Of a stretch of DNA of 64,000 nucleotides, positions 55,537 through 64,000 are shown one piece after another; positions within the stretch are counted from its first letter, which is position 1, and each line of letters opens with the position of its first letter. Location: assembly GCA_963920525.1 (NCBI GenBank), contig OY986438.1, positions 194,337,962 through 194,401,961 on the forward strand. The letters are read 5' to 3'. The notes under the pieces were generated by a model that saw only the letters and a list, made by a program, of their open reading frames with translations, was not told the DNA's origin and searched no databases. The translations under genes were made by a program, and so were the position numbers. This stretch comes from Dichetophora obliterata. Its lineage: Eukaryota; Arthropoda; Insecta; Diptera; Sciomyzidae.

Positions 55537-57206
55537 CAGTGTTGCGCAAAACAATAGCAACAAAATAAGTGCGCTGCAACAAAATCGTGTATCTTTTTTA
55601 ATATTGGGGACTCACAAAAATGATTATAGGAATCAAAGCATATATTCATACATCATATATAAAACAAATCAAATTCAAATTTGGTTTTGTTTTTTTTATT
55701 AAATTTAAAATGAATGTGACACTACATTCAATTTGTCTGTGAGCAAAACAATAGCAACAAAACTTGAAAAATGTAAAAAGAGAACACAAGTTCGAAGAAT
55801 TATTGCTAAAAGTTCCGTTATTGTAAAGCACGTATTGTTTGTAAGTCATAAACATTGAAGTTTAGTTTTTTTTTGTGCTAGTTGTGACATTGACTGTTCC
55901 ATTTATAATGGCACATTTTAAATACTGTGAAGCTCTTAAATTTCAAATTATTTCCGAATATAAAAACGAAAATTCGCAAATATCTAACGTGAAACAGTTT
56001 GATATTAATCAGTCAATAGTTTGCAGATTAATAAAGAAATATACCTTCACAAAAGACGTAACAACGGTACATTAAAGAGGGCGACCGCGGAAAACATCGC
56101 TGCGTGATGACAGGAACATTTGTGGTGTGTTCAAACGAAATGCATTTGCCACAGCCAAAGAGGTTGTTCGGATACTTGATTTAGATATCCACCACAGCAC
56201 TGTTTGAAGACGAGCCGTTGAGAACGATTTAAGAAGTTACAGACCGGCAGAGAAACCTTTGCTTACAGCTAAGCATAAAAAACAAGGCGATGTGTTACAA
56301 TTTAAACAATTCTGTCTGAAATTGTGACAAATACTTGCAATTTATTGTTTTTTAGACTCAGTCTTCCAAAAGAGCACCTAAATTGGACCGTTCAAAAATC
56401 GAAAACCGTTTTTTTAGCGATGAATCAAAGTTCAACTTGATTAATTCAGATGGGATGTGCACGGTACGGCGCCACCCAGGTACACGACTTGAAGCCCGAA
56501 ACTGCAAAATTAATTTTGAACACGGATGTGATGGCATTATGGTCTGGACTTCTTTTTCCTATAATGAAGTTGAAACATTTCAAAAAATCGATGGAATTAT
56601 GGATCGATTTGTATATAATGACATTTTAGAAAGCAATATGCGACCACATTCAGAGTGGAATATGTCGCTTCAGTGAACGTTTCAGACCGATCACGACCCG
56701 AAGCACACTTCAAAGCTCATCAGAGATTACATAAGAGGCAAAGGGATTCAAGTCCTTGATTAGCCGGCACAGTCATAATGACTTGAATCCCATTGAAAAT
56801 CTTTTTGGGATTTTGAAGGTAAAAGTTTCTGGTCAAAGGTTTCCCAATAAGACTGCACTGTATGAAGCGCTGAAACTTAATTGGGAACATATACTAATAC
56901 TAACATATCTACTTTAATAGAGTCGATGCCGCTCAGCTGTGCAGCGGTTATCAAGAATAATGGATCTTACACCAAATATTAATTATGTTGCTTTTGTTTT
57001 GCTCTCAGACAAACTGAATGCAGTCACATTAATTTTAAATTTAATAAAGAAAACAAAACTAAATTGGAATATGATTTGTTTTTAATATCATGTATGAATA
57101 TATGCTTTGGTTCCTATAATCATTTTTGTGTGTCCCTAATATTTAAAAAGATACACGATTTTTTAGCAGCGTACCGATTTTGTTGCTATTGTTTTGCGCA
57201 ACACTG
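55537..57206 (+). mobile_element. Tc1-like element with ~225-bp IR/DR termini
   Basis: Ends CAGTGTTGCGCAAAACAATA on both sides, flanked by TA. The inverted repeats run about 225 bp and each contains the motif GCAAAACAATAGCAACAAAA twice, at the outer end and at its inner border (55543 and 55743 on the left), the transposase-binding DR pattern of Bari/Minos-like elements. The transposase inside is decayed. Confidence 0.88.
55908..56965 (+). pseudogene. Tc1-like (Bari/Minos-type) transposase, decayed
   Basis: Starts MAHFKYCEALKFQII with a helix-turn-helix-like SNVKQFDINQSIVCRLI. A GRPRKTS linker follows, and KIENRFFSDESKFNLINSDG carries the first catalytic Asp. Then comes PGTRLEARN, the second Asp region DHDPKHTSKLIRDYI, and VLDxPAQSxxLESH (catalytic end of a DD34E/DD37D motif, damaged). 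Stops after codon 55 and several frameshifts. In an active relative this enzyme would bind the DR motifs at both element ends. Confidence 0.85.
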
Positions 57207-57213
57207 TATATAG

Positions 57214-57214
<1 letters not shown>

Positions 57215-57270
<56 letters not shown>
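57215..57270 (+). repeat. (GATA)n microsatellite
   Basis: About 13 uninterrupted GATA units followed by TATATTTATTCC. Confidence 0.9.
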
Positions 57271-57271
<1 letters not shown>

Positions 57272-57429
57272 TATATTTATTCCTATTTATTTCTTATTTA
57301 CACTTTTTTATTTAAAATTTTTTTTTAAGAACTTTAAGTCAAGTAGAAAATAAAAATAAACATTTACACTTGGTCATGAATTTAGCACACGAGCAAAATT
57401 ATGTCTAGGATAAAAATTTAAATCAAAAT

Positions 57430-57990
57430 TTATTGCATAAAACTCAATATTTCTTAGGTAATCCCTTATTCCTAATTACTGCATCGCATCTACTTGGAAA
57501 ACTTTCGACCAAAGCTTCACAACGGTACTTTGGAATACTATACAAAATCCTTTGGATTTGGGTTCACAAATCTGGAAAAATTTTGGGTTTTACTGTTAGT
57601 ATTTGCTGCTTGACATCCCTCCACAGATTCTCGATCGGGTTGAGGTCCGGTGATTGCGCTGGCCACTTCAAACTATTTACATGACATTAACACGAGTCTT
57701 ATAAGCAACTCGCAACTGTTCGAACAGTGTGCTTTGGATCATTATCCTGCATAAAACGCCATAAAAGCGGCAAATCATCCTCTGCAAACGGTATCATGGT
57801 ATTAACAAATATGATTATGTAAATGTTCTAAGCCATTTTTTTATCAATTTTAACATTCGGACCAACTCGGTACAAAGAAAACGCCGCCCATACCATGACA
57901 TTTAAACAACCGTCTTAAAAAGTCTTAAGCCAGTAGTCTTCCATCATACCATTTTGCAATTTTTTGTTAGAACTCAAATATAAACTTAAT
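57430..57990 (-). pseudogene. Tc1-like transposase remnant of the outer element
   Basis: The minus strand reads LKWPAQSPDLNPIENLWRDV, KQQILTVKPKIFPDL, CDAVIRNKGLPKKY (the conserved C-terminus of Tc1 transposases), with degraded upstream motifs resembling MSWYGRRFLCTELVRMLKL. The catalytic Glu/Asp region SPDLNPIEN is intact but the upstream frame is broken repeatedly. Confidence 0.85.
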
Positions 57991-58284
57991 AAATTTAGCA
58001 AATTTAACCAGTAAAATTTAATCAACCTAAATAAAATAAGAAATGGAACAGTAATTCTATACTGTGCTAAATTCGTGTCCAGCATTTAAACCACATTGAT
58101 TGCAACTACTTGAAATAAGTAAGAAAACGTAAGAATAACTGAAAAACCAACTAACGGTTCTTTGAGTTAACTTCATAAACAACACTCGGCAAACAATATT
58201 TGTTTACAATTCTTAAGCTAAGATGTTAAAACTTTTAAATTAGAGTTACTAACACAGTGTGTGCTAAATTCGTGACCACCACTG

Positions 58285-60072
58285 TACAATTAATTTATAA
58301 AAAAAAAAACAAAAATATGGAGTGAACATAAAAGTAATCTCCCAAATGATATCCGCACTAAAATTAAATGGTAACAAATAAAAAAAAAAGGAAAAATATT
58401 GGCATTTCCAAACTGGCGTACGTACGATTTGTACGATGAAATATAAAAAAAAAAAATAGAATGAAAATGCCTCATTTAAAAAAAAGGCTTTTTTACATTT
58501 TTGTAGTAATTAAGTAGCACTTTATTAAGTAAAAACAATGACTACAATCGACCCTCAGGATTTAAAGATATAAGCAAAAATATGTGCATGCTGGCGTTAC
58601 GTTACAAAAAACGGAAGTGATTTTTGACTTGGATTACAAAAATTGCAAAACTCTCTGAATTGGGCAAAACCTTTTGTATACAACTTTTTTTAGAAGGTTT
58701 AATTTAAAATAACACAATTTTGAGTTCCAAATGATCAAATTTTAAAATCTTCTCTGGTTTTTTTTTATTAAACTTTTTGATATGGCTTCACGTTACTTAA
58801 ATTTGCATTGTAGCTTAATTGGGTAATTAAGTAATTAGGTACTTCAGTAATTATGCAATTAAGTAATTAAAAAACAAATTTAATATATTGTTGTTTCCTT
58901 GCCTCAAACATTTTTGCATTAATTTTAGCCCAATGCCTTTAATTTTTAATAAAACAAAAAGTTTACGAAACATTTACTAAACATTTACGAAAAAGAAAAA
59001 CTACATTTGTGAAACAGTGCAGACGATTTATTTATCATGGTAAATGCATTTATGTCTACTTTTTTATATTAATAAAATTAAAATGTTTTTCTTAGATATT
59101 ATCTTAATTTGATAAGTTTTAATTATTTGGTCACGGTAGACTTTTCTGTGGAAATGCCCACATGCAGAAACCACATGCATATATTGTAAAATATACAAAA
59201 ATATGCGCAATAAATATACAAAAACAGGTATTTTTTGTAAAATATAGAAAAATTTGCGTGAGATTCCTAGACATTATTTTCGGACGCTTATTTCTTATAT
59301 ATCATAAACTGTTAAATAATATGTTTAATTAAGATGAATATGGTTAAAAAGTTTTCTATGTGTTTGACTTGCAGTTAAAATCGGAAAGGAACAGTCCTCC
59401 TTCATTTGTTATAAGGGTCAATATATGATAAATGTATTTTTAGTGTCACCAGAGCAAAAGTTATGTATTTGAATTAGTATTAAATATCTCACAACTTCGC
59501 AATGTGTATGCATAATATTACGGGCCAGAAGACAAATGCATTTTTTAAGTATTATAGGCCCCAGGGGAAAATTTGTATCCAAAGGAGTGACACCATGGAC
59601 AGGGTAGTCCAAATCGGAATAAGAAAGTGACGTTCTATTAGTATTTTTATTTATTACAGTTTATTATTTTAATTAATGAAATTATATCAGTTTGAAGTAA
59701 ACACAAAGAGATCTGATTAAAAACAAATCAATAAAAATAATTAGTATAAAATTAAAATTGAATCAAATTAAAATCAAACCACTTCTTACAAAATATTAAA
59801 TATTTGTATTTAATTTGATTTAAATTGAATTTAATTCTGAGGCGAGTGTTATACCTTTATCTCAGTTTATGCAAGTCGCTTAATGATGTTCTTTCGTAAA
59901 TACGTATTGATTTAAATTTCTATTGATTAGAAATAGGGTGGTATACAAAAATTAAGAAATCTAAAGGTGTAGGAGTATAAATAGGTAGAAGCAATACGCT
60001 GCTACATCGTCAACTTTAATATCATGTATTTTAGTGTATCAAGAAAAGAAAATGAATGAAACAAAAAATGTT
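58285..60072. other. Intergenic, no gene seen
   Basis: AT-rich DNA downstream of gene C. Contains a short run of GTAATTAA-like repeats (58810-58870). Open frames here are short without recognisable domains. Confidence 0.45.
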
Positions 60073-60078
60073 TTTATT
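60073..60078 (-). promoter_or_regulatory. Possible polyadenylation signal of gene C
   Basis: AATAAA on the minus strand about 210 bases after the stop of gene C, in AATAATAAAAACA. Confidence 0.35.
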
Positions 60079-60286
60079 ATTAAATTCGCATTTACACAAA
60101 GTTTCTTAAAAGTTATTTCATTAATAATAATTACTTTTGAATCGAAAAAATTTTGTTTAAAATCAAATGTAACGGTTTTTAGTAATTAGTTTTCGAATAA
60201 CTCCCTTTTAACACAAATTCTCTTCAAGGGCTTAAAAACTAACAGAAATTAAAATAAGCTTCATAATCTTATACTTCATCGTCATG

Positions 60287-61613
60287 TCACCATAGTTTAG
60301 CATAATAACCGTTACAATCCGGACACTTGGTTAGTTGTCCACGAATATTATTAGGATTTATTGAAAGAAAGTAACTCTTTAAAACTCGCAATATTTCTGC
60401 AGACTGATACGTTAAAAATTCAGCATCTAGATTTGCATAATTTTTGAGACAGTGTGAAAGTATTCTAAACAAAATTGTCTCAGTTGCAATATGAGTTTTA
60501 ATAACAGCATGAATATTGTCCAGTTCAGACTCAATAAATTGTCGCGTCAAGCCAAACATGAAACGAAATGTGGCTTCTGGAAACGCGTTGGCCATATCTA
60601 GAGCAACATCCTGAAAACTGGCTGCATTTATTATATGCTCCAAAAAGTTACTTCCGAAATCCACTAGTGGTACTACAGCGCCACATGCCAGAACTATGTC
60701 TGCTGTCATTAGAGCTTCTAATGAATCATTTGATGAATTAAGGTTGGTGAAAATAAAGCGAGCCGCCTTATCATTACTACCAGGCGCATTTCGAGCGCAT
60801 TCCTTAGCTTCGTCAGATTTGAAGAAACATGTTAATTTTTTCATTATTTCCAGTTGCCTATCTTTCAAAAGTTGAAGGCAATGGTTATCATATTGACTGA
60901 TGATCTCCTTAACTTTTAAGATAACAAGTTCTCTAGGCATTTTTATGCCGACCTTATCTTCAATAAATTCCAATGAATTTTCGATAAAATGAATTGACAA
61001 TTCAATGATAAAATGGAATATCTCGTCCGTATATGTACGCGCCAAAGCAATCACTCCTTCTTCCAGAGTACCAGCATTGATGACATGGGTGAATAAAGAA
61101 GTACCCAACTCCGCAAATGATAGGATAGCACCACTTGCCAGTGGAAAACTTATTTTCATTAGTTCTACAATTGGATCAAATTGTGACTTCTTATCAGAAT
61201 AGCCACTATTAGTTGGGAAATCGTTACTGTTACTGCTATTCTCCGTTACCACCAGTCGATTTGGCATTGAACTGGATCCAGTTTTATTAAAAATATTTCT
61301 TGTGTCTGAATTTTGGTGTGACTTTGGAAGGGGCTGTTTAACTTTACTCAATATATCAGGACCTTTAGAATGTTGTACACTATTGCGCAACACCTGTGTA
61401 TCCACTGGTAATTCATTGTTGAGCATCACTGGTTTTTCAGCTCCTCCAAATGAGGGACGCACTTTTTGCTTATTTAGCTGACGATTGATTTTATGTAAGT
61501 CATTAAGATATTGTTTGCTTGGTATTTCATTAACGCTGCGTATTACATCAATTCGACCTTTGTCTGTACCTTGAATACGAATCGTTTCTTTTGTCATCTT
61601 GTCGAACATGCGC
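60287..61613 (-). CDS. DUF4781-family gene C, last exon (partial gene)
   Basis: Exon with acceptor CATTTTCAG at 61614-61616 and an open frame to the stop at 60287, about 441 codons. FDKMTKETIRIQG…VIRSVNEIPSKQYLNDLHKI matches gene B (FKKITRHTSGLQG…ILRTVNDIPLKDALLSLHKI). A low-complexity linker (Ser/Asn-rich) follows, then two copies of a helical unit (SGAILSFAELGTSLFTHVIN… and CGAVVPLVDFGSNFLEHIIN…, each ending in FIE), and the terminal cysteine pair CPDCNGYY as in gene B. Gene B has one such unit. The intron position differs from gene B. Upstream exons lie further right and were not found before the window edge. Function unknown. Confidence 0.8.
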
Positions 61614-61833
61614 CTGAAAATGAAATGGATTATTATGAGTACTAGTAAAGTAGTTTCTAGTTAACATAAACTCAGCCGGCGTTTCGAGCGAAAGCTGTTT
61701 AAAATTTTGAAAATTAGCTACTTTTAAAAATATTACAAAAAAACTTTCATATTTTGCTTAATCTAACACATTTTGACATGCGTACGAAAATCACTTCAGT
61801 TTTTTGTTACGTCCAAATAGGTCATTTTATATT

Positions 61834-62506
61834 CAGCCCTATTCCAGAATCCGTCGTAGCGTAAATTTTCTTTCGGATTCGTAATGAAGTATTCTACAAT
61901 CCGAATGGAATTCGAACATTCTTACATTCGTAGCATTGTAACTACACATTCCGAACGTATCAACTTTTGACAGCTGTTTTTCGGATTTTCTCACGAAAGC
62001 CTTGCCTCGACGGATTTGTTTACGAAAAAAGAAAACAAATTTTTATAGAATTAGGTCGTAAAATAAAACTTATAATTAATTTTTGGTTAATAAAGTTAAA
62101 TTATTTTTATTTAAACCTGTGAATATGTGAGTTGAAATTTATTTAGTGCATTTCCTACGTTCCGTAATCCATTTCCAAAGGGTTGATGGAATCTCGCAGT
62201 ATTCTTCGACGAATTTTCATAGATTCTCTATGTGAGAAATCTTCCTTTTATTGTGCGAAAATTGCAATTGCAATGAAATCCATTAAAAGTCACAGCTAAA
62301 AAATACAATTTTTATTAAAAACACTTTAGTTTTTCAATTTTTCTTTTTATTTATTGGTCTGCTGTTTAAACCAGTTGTTTTCGAACTCCCGAAAGTAAGT
62401 TCGAAAAGGGGAAGTTTCTTTCGGATTTTGGATTAGCAAATTTGTCGTATTCGTAGCGTAGCTTTACGTTCGGAAATTCATTACGACGGATTCTGGAATA
62501 GGGCTG
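61834..62506. mobile_element. MITE, TIR CAGCCCTATTCCAGAATCCG, 3-bp TSD ATT
   Basis: Ends CAGCCCTATTCCAGAATCCG exact on both sides (25 bp, continuing TCGTA), flanked by ATT (61831-61833 and 62507-62509). Further inverted TTCGTAGC/ACGTTCGGA motifs inside. 673 bp, no coding region. Lies in the intron upstream of the last exon of gene C. Confidence 0.8.
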
Positions 62507-62509
62507 ATT

Positions 62510-63849
62510 GTGTTGTGCAATATATTTAACCCTTAATATCCCAACGTTGCCTGAGAGCAATTTCGCTTGTTTGTCGGCATACAATCTATTTGTTTTTGTT
62601 TACTTAAACGCAGGCCCGCAGAGAGCCAAGTTCGGGCGCGAAGGGTTACAACATATGGGCCCTCCTGAAACACAAAAAAAATCCAATGAGATTATACATC
62701 TACAGAACACTTTTAGAGCTCTCTCGCACCTAGTTGCTCCAACAATGTTACTTGGGTAGCCTCGGGTATAAGCTATTCAAATCGTTCCTCTTATAATCTA
62801 TTCCTTTCCTTTCAGGTTAAAGACCAACCGTTGTTTGTATAAGGCGCATGCTTGATTCTGATCTTTAAAAAAAAAACTTCGATAGAACTAGCAGAAATTT
62901 TTTTATTTTTTGTACGCAACTCATCAAGTAAGCCACTTGATCAACCCAGCAGTCGTAGGAATCGATGCTTTAGTAATGATTTAGCGATGTTTTTGCTATC
63001 AACCATCGATACCTTTTTGTAAGTAGCTTTATATATTTTTTAACATTGCATGTCATACGAAAGCTATCGATGCTCTAGCGATACAATAAAACTATATAAA
63101 AAACACAAAATAAAAAACACAAACTTTCAAGGAAGGTGTGGGGAGACAATATTGATCATTTTAAAATAAATTAGATATGTGGAGAAAACACAAATGCTAT
63201 CATCACACAACCAAAATCATCAATATAAAAAGTTTTTAACAAACTTCAAAACCACTACAAAGGAAAAAATAATGTTTAATTACTTTTCACATTAATTCTT
63301 GGTAAAATTTGATAATTTATTTATACATGGGTCATTCTTTTACAAACCGTACAGATTTCAACAAAAAATTACCGACCCATTTTTGATTTGCATGAAATTT
63401 TTTTCACGGGTTCTTTGTCGAAAAAAAGAGACATGTGTTCGAGGATTTTTTTGTAAAAATAGAGGGCGTTAACTGTTTGAGATTTTCGTGATTTTTGCCT
63501 TGGAAATTAATTTTCAAAAATTCATAGCTAGAAAAAACTTCTTTGTTTCATTTTGAAGAATTTTAAGAAAACAAATTTAAAAAAAATTTATGAAAAAGTT
63601 CATATTGTTATACGCAATTTAAATTTTTAAATAAATTTTAACCAATCTTACTTATTGTTCAAAGGAATTAAAAAAAACAGTTTAGTTACATTTTTTATAA
63701 AAAGTTAATTTATTTTATTTCTTTATATATATAAAGGACGAAAATATATAATTTTTGATATATATCTATTTTATAATTCATAAAATTCATATTTTCTGGC
63801 ATAATAATACTAAAATAATAACGGTACATTTTTTGAGATCACTGAAGTC
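62510..63849. other. Upstream intron of gene C, no exon recognised
   Basis: AT-rich. A block at 62521-62660 (AACCCTTAATATCCCAACGT … GGGCGCGAAGGGTT) looks like part of a transposon end. No exon homologous to the genes A and B upstream exons was seen. Confidence 0.4.
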
Positions 63850-64000
63850 TTTGAAAGGTTAATTCTTTGGTAGCAAGATTTCCAGCCGAAGAGAAACATC
63901 TCTCCAACTCAACACTAGTTGGTGGAATTTTTATCAATCATATCAAATACTTTTTGAAGTAGATTACTGCGAGTGCTACCATTTAAATATATTTTTATTT
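63850..64000 (-). pseudogene. hAT transposase C-terminal fragment at window edge
   Basis: The minus-strand reading IPPTSVELERCFSSAGNLAT matches the hAT dimerisation motif (PxTSxxxERxFSxAG). Stops interrupt both sides. It continues beyond the window. Confidence 0.6.

Larger units (their letters stand above)
55178..57270 (+). repeat. Interspersed repeat ('CTAGCTGAACCCGG') ending in (GATA)n, split by a Tc1 element
   Basis: Starts CACTAGCTGAACCCGGTGTG, contains AAGTCCACCCCAGCGCCACC twice and CCGTTTTGGAGTCCATACG, and after the Tc1 insertion resumes with TAGAAGATAGATAGAT. The form (5' GAACCCG, 3' simple-repeat tail) suggests a short retroelement or Helitron-like end, but I could not classify it. 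Confidence 0.5.
55080..58284 (-). mobile_element. Tc1-like element with IR/DR ends, host of further insertions
   Basis: Left end CAGTGGTGGTCACGAATTTA, right end reversed identical over 23 bases, flanked by TA. Inner repeats of the same terminal motif occur at about 57392 (GGTCATGAATTTAGCACACG) and about 58066 (inverted, GACACGAATTTAGCAC), giving the outer/inner DR layout of IR/DR Tc1 elements. Its transposase remnant lies at 57430-57990. A different repeat (55178-57270) with another Tc1 inside splits the left arm. Confidence 0.8.

Overview
The window looks like transposon-saturated, AT-rich euchromatin of a higher fly (Diptera, probably a calyptrate/muscoid species; the species call is inference). 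The evidence is small exons with GT-AG introns, a DUF4781 gene family, a LOA-type retrotransposon whose ORF1 carries a DUF4780-like domain, and P, mariner, Tc1, hAT and Transib elements. No bacterial-type operon, rRNA or CRISPR is present.

Host genes. Three members of one DUF4781-type family lie on the minus strand. Gene A (bases 84-3106) runs off the left edge. Gene B (42510-44440) has five recognisable exons, but an in-frame TAG in its third exon and no visible N-terminal exon. Gene C (60287-61613) is represented by its last exon, which carries an internal duplication. They are separated by about 39 kb and 16 kb of mobile DNA. No other cellular gene could be supported.

Mobile DNA, left to right. 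5.6-9.1 kb: a Tc1-like inverted-repeat element holding a nested element and a hAT. 10.5-11.3 kb: two short elements, one encoding a Myb/SANT-like protein. 11.68-17.72 kb: a hAT with 8-bp target-site duplication (TSD), containing two MITEs and a 3.9-kb Jockey-type retroelement that encodes only Gag. 18.2-28.6 kb: a nest in which a P-type element contains a CCC...GGG-ended element (Y), which contains a full-length Transib (TSD CGTCG), which contains a second P element, which contains a small element carrying a tRNA-Glu-like gene (X1). Two more X copies lie inside the Transib. 28.6-31.8 kb: a Harbinger-like MITE and a 698-bp-arm palindrome. 33.3-34.3 kb: a hAT. 34.9-40.4 kb: a nearly intact LOA-type retrotransposon (13-bp TSD). 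41.1-42.3 kb: foldback elements. 44.6-48.3 kb: a mariner split by a P element (TSD ATTTCCCC). 48.3-50.3 kb: a Tc1 remnant and a 5'-truncated retrotransposon (15-bp TSD). 50.6-50.9 kb: tRNA-like tandem modules. 55.1-58.3 kb: two nested Tc1-like elements with IR/DR termini.

Many boundaries were fixed by reading both termini and the duplicated target by eye, and several by an uninterrupted copy elsewhere in the window. All identities come from reading translations and motifs; no database search was run.
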